A DNA stretch of 64,000 nt from Streptomyces sp. yr375 (GCF_900110755.1 NZ_FOFF01000019.1:79557-143556), one strand, 5' to 3'; positions 1 through 7,806 are shown, counted from the stretch's first letter. Numbers and translations: made by a program. The notes: a model not told the origin generated them from the sequence alone.

Positions 1-176
1 CCGGCCGCACCACGGCCCTGATCCGCCCCCGAGGCCCACTCCCGGCGGACACCGACCCGACCCTCCCCACCCTGGAAGACCTACTCCTGGCCCACCTACG
101 AACGGACGACGTCCCCCCGCTGATCACGGCCACCGCCACCGCCCGCCCCGTCTCCCACCACGAGGTGAAGGCATGA
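1..176 (+). CDS. ABC transporter ATP-binding protein, C-terminal end (partial)
   Basis: The frame runs open from the window edge to a TGA at 174-176 and encodes about 57 residues beginning GRTTALIRPRGPL and ending HHEVKA. The text LPTLEDLLLAHLR resembles the extreme C-terminus of ABC-2 type ATPases, where a short variable tail follows the last helix. The stop overlaps the ATG of the downstream permease (ATGA, 173-176), so the two are translationally coupled and should form one exporter. No Walker motifs lie within the window, so the assignment rests on the tail and on the permease neighbour. Confidence 0.7.
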   Translation, partial: GRTTALIRPRGPLPADTDPTLPTLEDLLLAHLRTDDVPPLITATATARPVSHHEVKA

Positions 177-1192
177 CCACACTCACGCGATCGACCAGGT
201 CAGGACGAGAATCAGGATCCGGATCAGGACTACGACTGCGGGGTCTGACCTGGCTGATCTGGCGGCAGAACAGGCTGGCGTTCTGGATCGGACTCGGTGT
301 AGCGGCGGCGATCTCGGTGTACGCGATCGTCCGGCACCAGGAGATGGTGACCGCCATCGCCGACGGACACCTCGACGCCTGCCGGGGCGCGACGATCGGG
401 GCCGGCGACTGCTCGCACAAGCTCACCGCCTTCTCGCAGACCCACCAGTTCCCGATGCGCCGCCCGCTCCAGGCGATGCTGGCGCTGCCGTTGATCTTCG
501 GCATCTTCCTGGGCGGCCCCCAACTGGCCCAGGAACTGGAGTCCGGCACCTACCGCACGGTGTGCACGCAGTCCGTCACCCGGCTGCGCTGGTTCGCCGC
601 CAAACTGGCGGTCCCCGTGACCCTGACGGTCCTGATCAGCGGGGTGATCGCCGCCGCGATGACCTGGTGGTGGCAGCCGGCGGGCCACCTGCTGGGCAGC
701 TCGTTCCCCTGGTACCAGTGGTACCCGTACGACGGTATCGGCCCCGTGGTGGTCGGCCTGTCCGTACTGTCCCTGCTCATCGGCGTGACCGCGGGCCTGA
801 TACTGCGCCGCACGGTCCTGGCGATGGGCGCGACGGCGGTCGTGAGCGTGGGCGCGCTCTACGTGCTCGACTCGGTCCGGCCCCATCTGCTCCCGACCAC
901 GAAGCTGACGGTCCAGCACGCCGTCGACACCGCCGCCCCGCCGAACGCCTGGGTCCTTGCCGAAGGCGCCGCCGACGCAGCCGGCCGACCCGTACCGGAC
1001 GTCCTCGACTGCTACACGACCGACGACTACACCAAGTGCCTCGCCGAACACGGCAGAACCGCCCGCTGGGCAGAGTTCCACCCCTCCTCCCAACTCTGGC
1101 CCCTCCAATGGACCGAAACCGCCCTCTGCCTCCTACTGGCAGCCGCCCTCACAGCCCTGTGCGCCTGGTGGATCCGCCGCCACCTGTCCTGA
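173..1192 (+). CDS. ABC-2 type transporter permease
   Basis: A 339-residue membrane protein. A charged N-terminus (about 35 residues) is followed by a first membrane span (LAFWIGLGVAAAISVYAIV), a loop with Cys residues, and spans near residues 100-120, 145-165, 185-210, 215-235 and a C-terminal span ending CAWWIRRHLS. The central FGIFLGGPQLAQELESGTYR block is typical of ABC-2 permeases related to bacitracin/antibiotic exporters: the segment LAQELESGTYR precedes a helix. It overlaps the stop of the ATPase by 4 nt, so the pair forms one exporter. Substrate unknown. No in-sequence sign of regulation. Confidence 0.85.
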   Translation: MTTLTRSTRSGRESGSGSGLRLRGLTWLIWRQNRLAFWIGLGVAAAISVYAIVRHQEMVTAIADGHLDACRGATIGAGDCSHKLTAFSQTHQFPMRRPLQAMLALPLIFGIFLGGPQLAQELESGTYRTVCTQSVTRLRWFAAKLAVPVTLTVLISGVIAAAMTWWWQPAGHLLGSSFPWYQWYPYDGIGPVVVGLSVLSLLIGVTAGLILRRTVLAMGATAVVSVGALYVLDSVRPHLLPTTKLTVQHAVDTAAPPNAWVLAEGAADAAGRPVPDVLDCYTTDDYTKCLAEHGRTARWAEFHPSSQLWPLQWTETALCLLLAAALTALCAWWIRRHLS

Positions 1193-1258
1193 ACCCCTGA
1201 AACAACCACTGCAACCAGTGGACGCAACGCGCGGGCCGGATGAGCAGGCTCGTCTTGA

Positions 1259-1594
1259 GCCAGTCGGAGACTTTTCGGGGGACCTCTTGCCGAGGCGTGC
1301 CTGCGTAATGCGGTTGTCGCCGTCGCCGACCAAGCCGGCTCCGCCGACATGTACAACCTCACCGTCGACGATCTCCACACGTACTATGTACTCGCCGGAA
1401 ATACGTCGGTTCTCGTGCATAACAGCGGTCCGGGCTGTGATCTGTTTCCCAATTCAATGCCAGGAACTCTCGACAGGGAGCTCGCCCTGGCGGACAGGAT
1501 GGGCGTTACGCCTTCCGGCGTTGGATCTGCGGGCTTTGATTCCGCAGTCAGTTCTCACCCGAGGGGCCCCGGTGCGAGCGGCTGGCGAGGCTGA
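1259..1594 (+). pseudogene. Remnant of a Hint-domain polymorphic toxin
   Basis: The translated text MYNLTVDDLHTYYVLAGN followed by TSVLVHN (from 1349) is the hallmark C-terminal end of a Hint (intein-like) autoprocessing domain, in which the terminal His-Asn is the cleavage site. It continues as SGPGCDLFPNSMPG...LADRMGVTPSGVGSAGFDSAV, which resembles the start of a C-terminal toxin module, and stops at 1592-1594. The rest of the Hint domain and the large N-terminal carrier are absent: the frame is only open from 1259, and text upstream of 1340 does not look like the family. AT content is locally a little higher than in the neighbours. I read this as the leftover 3' end of a deleted toxin gene rather than a working gene. 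Confidence 0.6.
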
Positions 1595-1604
1595 GAGTGC
1601 TGGC

Positions 1605-1851
1605 TCATCGGGAGACGGGTTCTTTGGGTCGGATATCAACAACCACAGTGGTCGCTTCCTGCCGTCGAGTGAGAGTCTGCGAGGCCGTCGCGTTGCAGTA
1701 GGCCACGACGGCGGCCAGGGCCGGCGCGAGCAGCAGTCCGGAACCGGCGGTGTCGGCCGCCGGGCCGAGGGCCGCGAAGATCCCGGCTCCGATCATCGAC
1801 CCCAGGCCAGCCGATCACCACGGCATCGGACAGGTCCAGACGCCGTTTCAT
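1605..1851 (-). pseudogene. APC-family amino-acid permease, N-terminal fragment with frameshift
   Basis: Reading leftwards from an ATG at 1851, MKRRLDLSDAVVIGWPG looks like the start of an amino acid-polyamine-organocation permease. The frame then shifts, and the typical first-helix text MIGAGIFAALGPAADTAGSG, then LLLAPALAAVVAYCNA, continues in another frame. After about residue 75 similarity ends in unrelated text and a stop at 1605. An intact member would be 450-500 residues, so this is a frameshifted and truncated remnant. It lies beside the Hint remnant in a decayed stretch bordering the stress island. Confidence 0.65.
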
Positions 1852-1964
1852 CTCACCCGTGCCCGCCGGGCTCTCTCCGTGTTCATCGCGTGCTCCTCCT
1901 CGTACCCGGCGCACGGTAGCCGAGGAGCCGAGGAGCCGAGGAGTAGAGGTGGCATTGCCGGGCA

Positions 1965-2546
1965 TCAGAGGGTCTTGCGGCCCCAACTCGGCCCTACAAG
2001 CTGCCACTCCCTGTCCCAGGAGTCGATACGGCGCCGGTCCAGCCGGTACCGTGCGACGGCTCCGGTGCCGAACGCCAGGCCGGCGAAGGCAAGCGTGGCG
2101 GTCAGGCCCAGGGCGGCGGATTCGAGAGTCGCTTCCTTCGAACTCGGCGGCTCGATGGTGAAGCTGCCGGCAGAGTCCACCCAGACCTCGACCTTGGATC
2201 CGGCCTTCTGCCCTGTGTCCACCAGCGCGCTGCCCGTGCGGCGGGTGCCGTCGGCGGTCGTCCGGCGGACCTTCGCCTTGATCAGGCCGCGCGCTCCGCC
2301 CGGCGTCGAGTTCGCGGGCGGGGTGTCCGTGAGGAGCACGGCCTGAACGGTGTGCCGCTCGGTGCGCTGCGCGGCGAACACCTCGTCGGCGGCGTGGAAC
2401 GTCACCAGGCCGGCGAGTGCGCCGCCCAGCACGATGACCGCCCACATGACCAGGACGATCCGGGCCTCGACGATGTCGTCGTGTCGGCGCAACGGGTTGT
2501 TCCGTAACCGCCACAGCCGCTTCTTCAGACGCCTGTTCCTGCCCAT
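1965..2546 (-). CDS. Rv1733c-like two-helix membrane protein
   Basis: A 193-residue protein starting at ATG 2546, chosen because GAGGAGG lies about 9 nt upstream. A basic N-terminus (MGRNRRLKKRLWRLRNNPLRRHDD) leads to membrane span 1 (IVLVMWAVIVLGGALAGLVTF, about residues 29-50), an extracytoplasmic domain of about 90 residues, span 2 (ALGLTATLAFAGLAFGTGAV) and a short cytoplasmic tail with WDREW. This layout matches the Rv1733c family; Rv1733c belongs to the DosR dormancy regulon of M. tuberculosis. A paralogue lies at 14529-15107. It sits 40 nt downstream of the STAS gene on the same strand, so the two are probably co-transcribed from the operators near 3100-3206. Molecular function unknown. 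Confidence 0.8.
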   Translation of the reverse strand: MGRNRRLKKRLWRLRNNPLRRHDDIVEARIVLVMWAVIVLGGALAGLVTFHAADEVFAAQRTERHTVQAVLLTDTPPANSTPGGARGLIKAKVRRTTADGTRRTGSALVDTGQKAGSKVEVWVDSAGSFTIEPPSSKEATLESAALGLTATLAFAGLAFGTGAVARYRLDRRRIDSWDREWQLVGPSWGRKTL

Positions 2547-2586
2547 GAGTCCGCACCTCCTCATCGTGTTCGTCCCTTCGAAGGTG

Positions 2587-3063
2587 TCAGTCGGGAACAT
2601 GGCGTCGCTTGGGCCGAACAGGGGCTGTGGAGTACCCCATCGGCACTGCATGCGGCACCCGGGTGGGCCGCTCAGCCCGCTGTGGCGGAGGTGCCGCCGA
2701 CTCCGGCTTGGCGGCAAGGGCGTGCGGCAGCCGTGCGTGGATCTCGAAGACGCCGCCGAGTCGGGCGTGGCGCAGGATCCGCAGGAAGCCGGTGTCCCCG
2801 GTGACGAACCGGAGCCGTCCGCCGCGGGCCGCCGTCCGGTTCCGCGCCCGGCACAGCACACCCAGCCCCGCGCAGTCGATGAACGACACGGAGCGCAGGT
2901 CCAGTACGAGATCGGGGTGGGGACCTGCGGTCAGCATGTCCAGGCGCGCCGACAGCGGCTGCGCCGTGAGGAGGTCGATCTCACCGGACAGCGCCACGAC
3001 GGTCGTCCCGCCGAGCACACGTTCCGAGGAGCGCAGGGCGGCGGTGGTGTGGATCTCGGTCAT
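2587..3063 (-). CDS. STAS-domain protein (anti-anti-sigma factor-like)
   Basis: A 158-residue protein. I chose ATG 3063 because the upstream frame overlaps the operator region. Residues 10-110 form a STAS domain: GGTTVVALSGEIDLLTAQPL, then LVLDLRSVSFIDCAGLGVL, where the serine of S-F-I-D-C-A-G is near the usual phosphorylatable position, although this protein has DCAG rather than the usual DSSG. A Pro/Arg-rich tail of about 45 residues follows. In the family such proteins bind anti-sigma kinases in partner-switching stress pathways. The missing serine suggests altered or absent phospho-control. It is divergent from the alcohol dehydrogenase, with three palindromes in between, and is followed by the Rv1733c-like gene. 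Confidence 0.75.
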   Translation of the reverse strand: MTEIHTTAALRSSERVLGGTTVVALSGEIDLLTAQPLSARLDMLTAGPHPDLVLDLRSVSFIDCAGLGVLCRARNRTAARGGRLRFVTGDTGFLRILRHARLGGVFEIHARLPHALAAKPESAAPPPQRAERPTRVPHAVPMGYSTAPVRPKRRHVPD

Positions 3064-3099
3064 GGTGCGAGCCAACCGGCCAGGTGGTCCCGCCCGGAA

Positions 3100-3206
3100 G
3101 GGCCGACCAGCCCCGTCCACCTGTTCGACCCGGGCCGTTCGGCCCACCCCACGGACGCCGGGGCGTAACGAGCCCGTCCGGCCGGCCTATGAGGGCCGAC
3201 CGGCCC
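3100..3206. promoter_or_regulatory. Divergent operator region with three OsdR/DevR-like palindromes
   Basis: Three copies of one palindrome lie between the STAS gene (leftward) and the alcohol dehydrogenase (rightward): GGGCCGACCAGCCC at 3100-3113 (one mismatch), GGGCCGTTCGGCCC at 3132-3145 (exact) and GGGCCGACCGGCCC at 3193-3206 (exact). The same GGGCCGNNCGGCCC pattern recurs upstream of many island genes. It is compatible with the DevR-type consensus GGGNCNNNNGNCCC. Binding by the response regulator at 13602-14303 is inferred. Confidence 0.65.
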
Positions 3207-3275
3207 AAGCCAGGACCGACGGACCCGGACACCCTGGACACAGGGGGGCAGCCGACCGTACGAGGAAGGAACGTC

Positions 3276-4373
3276 ATGAAGGGCTTCGTCTTCCACGGCG
3301 CGGGCCAGTCGTCCTGGGACACCGTCCCGGATCCCGGCATCAAGGACGCCACCGACGTGATCGTGCGCGTCGACGCCGTCACCATCTGCGGAACGGACCT
3401 GCACATCCTCAAGGGCGACGTGCCCGAGGTGCGCCCCGGCACCGTGCTCGGTCACGAGGCGGTCGGCGAGGTCGTGGAAGCGGGCTCCGACGTGCGGACC
3501 GTACGGCCCGGGGACCGGGTCCTGGTCTCCTGCATCACCGCCTGCGGGCGCTGCGCCTACTGCCGCAAGGCCACGTACGGGCAGTGCCGCGGCGGCGGAG
3601 GCTGGATCCTCGGCCACCTCGTCGACGGCACCCAGGCCGAGTACGTGCGCGTCCCGCACGCCGACCTCTCCGTCCACCCACTGCCCGGCACGCTGGACGC
3701 CAAGGACGCCGTCCTGCTGGCGGACATCTTCCCCACCGGGTACGAGGTGGGCGTGCTCAACGGACAGGTGCGTCCCGCAGACACCGTCGCCGTCGTCGGA
3801 GCGGGCCCGGTCGGACTGGCGGCGATCGCCACCGCCCGCCTGTTCTCACCCGAGCGCGTCGTCGCCGTGGACCTGGCCCCCGCTCGGCTGGACGCGGCGA
3901 AGCGGTTCGGCGCCGACAGCGTCGTGGATGCCCGCGAGACCCCCGAGGAACTGATCGCCGACGTCACCGACGGGCTCGGCGCCGACGTCGTCATCGAGGC
4001 GGTCGGCGTGCCGGAGACCTTCGAACTGTGCACCCGCATGGTGCGCCCCGGCGGCCACATCGCCAACGTCGGCGTACACGGCAAACCCGCGACCCTGCAC
4101 CTCGAAGACCTGTGGATCAAGAACATCACCATCACCACGGGCCTGGTCGACACCCACTCCACACCCACCCTGCTGCGCATGGCCGCGGCCGGCCGGCTGC
4201 CCACCGGCGCGCTGGTCACCCACACCTTCCCGCTGGAGCGCATGGAGGAGGCGTACGACGTCTTCGCCAAGGCGGCCGACACCGGCGCCCTCAAGGTGGT
4301 CCTCGGCGGGACCCGGCACGAGGAAGTCGCCGTCCAGGCGGCAGGACGAAAGGACGTGACCAGCCATGCCTGA
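3276..4373 (+). CDS. Zinc-dependent alcohol dehydrogenase (medium chain)
   Basis: A 365-residue MDR-family dehydrogenase. The start is ATG 3276, with GAGGAAGGA upstream. Catalytic zinc ligands are visible as Cys38 (TICGTDLH) and His60-Glu61 (GHEAVGEV). The structural zinc set is Cys90, Cys93, Cys96 and Cys104. The dinucleotide-binding turn is VVGAGPVGLAAI. The full-length GHE and CGxC pattern resembles zinc alcohol dehydrogenases of the NAD-dependent ethanol/2-propanol/butanediol type; the exact substrate cannot be read. Located downstream of two exact operators, it could oxidise or regenerate NAD during fermentation. Its last codons overlap the next gene by 8 nt, implying coupling. Confidence 0.88.
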   Translation: MKGFVFHGAGQSSWDTVPDPGIKDATDVIVRVDAVTICGTDLHILKGDVPEVRPGTVLGHEAVGEVVEAGSDVRTVRPGDRVLVSCITACGRCAYCRKATYGQCRGGGGWILGHLVDGTQAEYVRVPHADLSVHPLPGTLDAKDAVLLADIFPTGYEVGVLNGQVRPADTVAVVGAGPVGLAAIATARLFSPERVVAVDLAPARLDAAKRFGADSVVDARETPEELIADVTDGLGADVVIEAVGVPETFELCTRMVRPGGHIANVGVHGKPATLHLEDLWIKNITITTGLVDTHSTPTLLRMAAAGRLPTGALVTHTFPLERMEEAYDVFAKAADTGALKVVLGGTRHEEVAVQAAGRKDVTSHA

Positions 4374-5115
4374 CCCGTTCCCGCTGAGCATGACAGAGGG
4401 CTCACCCGCGGGTGACCTCGGACGCCGGATCGCCGTACGGCGCACGGCACTTGACCTCTCCCGCGAGGAGACGGCCGACCGGGCCGGCGTGGCGGCGAGC
4501 TACCTCCAGTACCTGGAGGAGTTCCCCGGTGCCGCGCCGGGCCGGGGCGTTCTGCTCAGGCTCGCCGAGGTGCTGCAGACCACCGTGACCGATCTCGCCG
4601 GAGGCACCGGGGACCAGACGCCCGGTGCGGGGCGGGCCGGTTTTGACCCCGAGTTCACCGCGCTGACCGTCCAGGAGTGCCGCGAGCTGCTGTCCACGAA
4701 GGGGGTGGGCAGGGTTGCGATACCCACCGTTTCGGGACCCGTCATCGTCCCCGTCAACTACAGCGTGGTCGACGGCGCGATCGTCTACCGGACCGCTCCC
4801 GGCGCGATGCCGTCCCGGGCGGCGGGCTGCCAGGTGACCTTCGAGATCGACCGTATCGACGAGGCGTTCGCGGAAGGCTGGAGCGTGCTGGCGCTCGGCC
4901 GGGCGCGGACCGTGACCGACGCGGACGACGTGCGGCGTCTGACGGAACACGCGTTCAGCACACCGTGGGCCGGCGGCCAACGCGAGGAGTGGATCCGCAT
5001 CGACGCGCTGAGCCTCACCGGACGCCGGATCACCACGCGCCAAGGGACCTTCGCCGAGGCGAGCGGGACCGATGGCCCCTCACCCGTCAAGCCTGCGGCG
5101 CGAAACATGGAGTGA
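4366..5115 (+). CDS. XRE helix-turn-helix / pyridoxamine-oxidase-like flavoprotein fusion
   Basis: 249 residues in two parts. Residues about 18-75 are an XRE-type helix-turn-helix (GRRIAVRRTALDLSREETAD, then RAGVAASYLQYLEE). Residues about 95-235 form a pyridoxamine-5'-phosphate-oxidase-like split barrel (ECRELLSTKGVGRVAIPT...VPVNYSVVDGAIVYRT). The barrel in this family binds FMN or F420, so the protein could sense flavin or redox state and act on DNA; that is inference. It overlaps the alcohol dehydrogenase by 8 nt and precedes a stand-alone paralogue of the barrel. Confidence 0.82.
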   Translation: MPDPFPLSMTEGSPAGDLGRRIAVRRTALDLSREETADRAGVAASYLQYLEEFPGAAPGRGVLLRLAEVLQTTVTDLAGGTGDQTPGAGRAGFDPEFTALTVQECRELLSTKGVGRVAIPTVSGPVIVPVNYSVVDGAIVYRTAPGAMPSRAAGCQVTFEIDRIDEAFAEGWSVLALGRARTVTDADDVRRLTEHAFSTPWAGGQREEWIRIDALSLTGRRITTRQGTFAEASGTDGPSPVKPAARNME

Positions 5116-5152
5116 CACCCGTACACAGACCCGGCGAGAGACGGACTGGCTG

Positions 5153-5599
5153 ATGTATTCCAACGACGGATTCCGCGAACTGGAACCACACGAGTGCCTG
5201 CGCCGGCTGGCCAAGGTGCCCGTCGGCCGCATCGTCCACACTCGCCAGGCCCTGCCCGCCGTCCTGCCCGTGAACTTCTCCCTGGACCACGACGGGGCGG
5301 TGCTGCTGCGCACCTCCGCGGCCTCGGAGCTGGTGCGCGCGATCGACGGCTCGGTGGTCGCCTTCGAGGCCGACGAAGTCGATGCTGTTGCGCACTCCGG
5401 CTGGAGCGTCGTCGTCACAGGGTCGGCCACCGTGGTGACCGACCCGGGCGAACACGAACGCCTGACCCGGACCGGGCCGTCCTCCTGGGTGCCCTCGCCC
5501 CAGGAGGTCTTCGTACGGGTCGAACCCGAGCTGGTGACGGGACGTGAACTCGTCGGCGGGCACTCGCTGTACGGGGTCGATCTCACCGACGCGACCTGA
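5153..5599 (+). CDS. Pyridoxamine-5'-phosphate-oxidase-like flavin-binding protein
   Basis: 148 residues from ATG 5153. The body is one PNPOx-like split barrel: ELEPHECLRRLAKVPVGRIV, HTRQALPAVLPVNFSLDHDG, then FEADEVDAVAHSGWSVVVTG. Members bind FMN, F420 or heme and include small reductases; no specific substrate can be assigned. It lies 37 nt after the XRE fusion protein, whose second half it resembles, and is the third gene of the ADH operon. A related protein is at 7807-8286. An upstream in-frame extension exists to 5072, but it overlaps the preceding gene and lacks family similarity. Confidence 0.8.
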   Translation: MYSNDGFRELEPHECLRRLAKVPVGRIVHTRQALPAVLPVNFSLDHDGAVLLRTSAASELVRAIDGSVVAFEADEVDAVAHSGWSVVVTGSATVVTDPGEHERLTRTGPSSWVPSPQEVFVRVEPELVTGRELVGGHSLYGVDLTDAT

Positions 5600-6097
5600 C
5601 GACCGGAGCCCGTTCCTCCGGCGGCCTGTCCGTAAAACCTCAGCCCCAGCGAAGGGCACTACCGCCGAGTCCACCTCGGCGCATTCGCTCAAGTGCGCGT
5701 GGGTCTGGTCGGCGAGCTGGTCAGGACGCACCCGGCGCAGTTGGGCCGCGAGGCGCTGCGCGAGACGGGGCTGCACCTGACCGGCTCGGAATCGCCGGGC
5801 GCGTTCGCCGAGCGACTCATCGACCGGTCCGCCGCCGTCCGTGACCAAGCTTGCAGGTTTCTCATCGGTGAGCCCACGTGCGTCAGATCTCCCCCTTCTC
5901 CCTTCGTCCGTGAGAGAACGACCCCTGGACCGTACGGCCCGGCAAGAAGGGGCCGTACGGCATGTCATCAGGTTCCCGTGGTCCCTGCCCTGACCCGTCC
6001 GCGCCGGACGAGCATCGTCATCGGAGCCGTTGTGCGTCCTGGCGGCCCCTTCCCGCCGAACAGGGTGAGCACGCAACAGCCAGAAGGGAAAAGGGAC
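5600..6097. other. Intergenic region with operators and a possible gene remnant
   Basis: There is no confident gene. The plus-strand frame at about 5693-5875 reads GLVGELVRTHPAQLGREALR, then ETGLHLTGSESPGAFAERLI, which looks protein-like but matches no family I recognise; it may be a decayed gene. The second half contains two near-consensus palindromes (5927-5963) in front of the universal stress protein at 6098. Confidence 0.4.
5927..5963 (+). promoter_or_regulatory. Paired OsdR/DevR-like palindromes upstream of USP
   Basis: GGACCGTACGGCCC (5927-5940) and GGGCCGTACGGCAT (5950-5963) are one- and two-mismatch versions of GGGCCGNNCGGCCC. They start 23 bp apart and lie about 135 bp upstream of the USP start at 6098. 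Pairing at about two helical turns fits co-operative binding of a NarL/DevR dimer; this is inference. Confidence 0.55.
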
Positions 6098-6931
6098 ATG
6101 ACTCTCCATCATGTGGTCGTCGGAGTGGACGGTTCGCTCGTCTCGGTCCGGGCATTGGACTGGGCCGCGGACGAAGCCGCGCGCCGCGGCGCCGAACTGC
6201 GTGTCGTGTACGCCGTGCCCGACAGCGACGAGTCCGGCCCGGTCCTGGCGTTGGCAGTCACGCGCCTCACCGCACGTCACCCGGAACTGTCGGTGGTGAC
6301 CAGGGGTGCAGTGGGTGGTCCGGTGCGCACGCTCGTGCGGGAGAGCGAGGGCGCTGATCTCGCCGTCGTGGGGACCCGGGGCATGGGCGGTATCGCTGGC
6401 CTGCTGTTCGGCTCGGTGAGCCTGCGCCTGGCCGCGCAGGTGCGCAGTCCGTTGCTCGTCGTCCGCGGCGACCACCGCTGCGACGACGGCCGGCCCGTGC
6501 TGCTCGGCCTGGAGGGCGACGGCGACGAGGACGCGGCCCGCTACGCCTTCCAGGAGGCCGAGCGGCGCGGTGTTCCGCTGCACGTCCTGCACTCCTGGAC
6601 CCACCGGCACGTCACCCCCGAACTGCCCTCACTGCTCCCGGCGGTGAGCCCGGACCAGGGTCAACTCGCCCAGCAGGCGAGGGCGGAGGAGTCCGTACCG
6701 CGCTTCAGCCTGGCCCGGCTGAGCGAGCGGCACCCCGTTGTCCAGGTCGAGAGCCGTACGGTTCGCACCGGGCCGGCGCCCGCCCTGCTGGAGGCCACGC
6801 GCGACTGCGCCCTCGTGGTCGTCGGCGCACACCACCGCACACACCGGTTCGGCCCGCGGCTGGGGCCGGTGGCGCACACCCTGCTGCACCGCTCCCACTG
6901 CCCTGTCGTAGTGGTGCCGATCGCCAAGTGA
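6098..6931 (+). CDS. Universal stress protein, tandem UspA domains
   Basis: 277 residues. ATG 6098 follows GAAGGGAAAAGGG. Two UspA domains are visible: residues about 3-130 (VVVGVDGSLVSVRALDWAAD ... GTRGMGGIAGLLFGSVSLRL, the ATP-binding G-2x-G-9x-G-S/T pattern) and about 137-275 (PVLLGLEGDGDEDAARYAFQ ... LVVVGAHHRTHRFGPRLGPV). In DevR-type regulons such proteins accumulate under oxygen limitation and some bind ATP. It has its own operator pair upstream. Domain 2 lacks a perfect glycine loop, so ATP binding there is less certain. Confidence 0.88.
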   Translation: MTLHHVVVGVDGSLVSVRALDWAADEAARRGAELRVVYAVPDSDESGPVLALAVTRLTARHPELSVVTRGAVGGPVRTLVRESEGADLAVVGTRGMGGIAGLLFGSVSLRLAAQVRSPLLVVRGDHRCDDGRPVLLGLEGDGDEDAARYAFQEAERRGVPLHVLHSWTHRHVTPELPSLLPAVSPDQGQLAQQARAEESVPRFSLARLSERHPVVQVESRTVRTGPAPALLEATRDCALVVVGAHHRTHRFGPRLGPVAHTLLHRSHCPVVVVPIAK

Positions 6932-6942
6932 CCCGGCAGACA

Positions 6943-6957
6943 GGGCCGTTCGGGCCC
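6943..6957. promoter_or_regulatory. Imperfect OsdR/DevR-like palindrome before DoxX pseudogene
   Basis: GGGCCGTTCGGGCCC has both arms of the common palindrome but one extra G in the right half, giving a 15-nt form. It lies about 110 bp upstream of the broken DoxX gene and just after the USP stop. Confidence 0.4.
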
Positions 6958-7067
6958 TCGGCCGGGACCTGCAGCCCCTCCGCCGCCACCGCCCGCCGCG
7001 AGACATCGAGGGTGCGACGAGAGTCGTCGGATCCCAAGCGTCGTTCCTTCGAAAGGGATGAGCAGCA

Positions 7068-7430
7068 TGGCAGTCCAGAACCACCCCCAACACCACACAC
7101 GATTCCGCTTCCCGTCCTTCCACCGGACCGGAACGGCACAGGTCACCACCGACACGACGGCGGCGACCGCTGCGACGCGTGCCTACGCGTTCGCGTCGTT
7201 GCGTCTGCTGACGGGGTTCGTCTTCCTGTGGGCAAGGGCTTCCTGAGTTCGGTGGCGGCGGGTCCGATGGAGTCGACGTTCCATGACTGGGCCGGTGCGG
7301 GCTGGGCGAACTGGCTGTTCATGCTCGGTCTGCTGGGCGTCGGTATCGCGCTGGTGTCCGGTGTCACCTGGGGTCTCGGCAAGCTCTGGACCACGCTCCC
7401 CATCGTCCGCGACCACAACTGGCTGAAGTA
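7068..7430 (+). pseudogene. DoxX-family membrane protein, broken by two internal deletions
   Basis: The gene begins MAVQNHPQHHTRFRFPSFHR and follows the intact paralogue at 17158-17793 closely. It lacks two segments. After LLTGFVFLWA the copy jumps to KGFLSSVAAG: the equivalent of intact bases 17340-17415 (76 bp) is gone, which shifts the frame. After LVSGV it jumps to TWGLGKLW: 180 bp are gone, with the 8-bp repeat CCGGTGTC left once at 7358-7365 where the intact copy has it at 17540-17547 and 17720-17727. The frame after the first deletion runs to a stop at 7430. The remaining text is nearly identical to the intact gene, so the copy is young or was recently converted. Confidence 0.85.
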
Positions 7431-7450
7431 GACAGCCGGTTACCCGTCGC

Positions 7451-7490
7451 GACCGGGGTGCCACCGCCAACTGGCGCTGGCACCCCGGTC
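7451..7490 (+). terminator. Strong hairpin after DoxX pseudogene
   Basis: GACCGGGGTGCCA (7451-7463) pairs perfectly with TGGCACCCCGGTC (7478-7490), a 13-bp stem with a 14-nt loop that can itself pair partly (GCCA/TGGC). It is followed by ATTGGTGTT rather than a long T run, as is common in Streptomyces terminators. Confidence 0.75.
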
Positions 7491-7509
7491 ATTGGTGTTC
7501 CGTCATGTA

Positions 7510-7680
7510 CCGTCACCGTCGGCGTGGACGGCTTGACCGAACGCCTTGCTGTTGCCGACTGGGGCCGCCCGCGAGACGGCTTCCTGTTGCGACGTCGTAG
7601 TCGGCCTCGATTGCGGCGAACTCCACGATCCCGTAATCGAGTTCGCCTTAGAGTCGGCCGACCGCGGCGTGGGAGCCGGT
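7510..7680 (+). pseudogene. Degenerate universal stress protein remnant
   Basis: Two USP signatures survive in different frames with nothing between them. TVTVGVDGLTERLAVADW (from about 7510) matches the start of UspA domain 1. A +1 shift then gives DVVVGLDCGELHDPVIEFAL (from about 7590), which matches the start of UspA domain 2 in the intact paralogues. An intact tandem USP needs about 830 bp, so some 400 bp between the two domain starts and the whole 3' part are missing. The surrounding 7491-7806 stretch holds no other recognisable gene. Confidence 0.7.
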
Positions 7681-7806
7681 GACCGGCGTCCCCAGTGGTG
7701 GTTCCTCATGGCTGACGCGCACTTCGTGGGGGCGGCGAGCGGTCGATATGGGCAACCGTGCTCGCCCGTCCGAGACTCGGACAGGCAGGCACCGGAGAGG
7801 CTGGTG

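Noticed and set aside
1349..1594. A small functional gene beginning MYNLTVDD
   Set aside because: The sequence is the very end of a Hint domain, which cannot work without the rest of the domain.
5693..6097. N-terminal extension of the USP at 6098
   Set aside because: The extension crosses the operator palindromes and has no UspA similarity, while ATG 6098 has a good ribosome-binding site and fits the family start.
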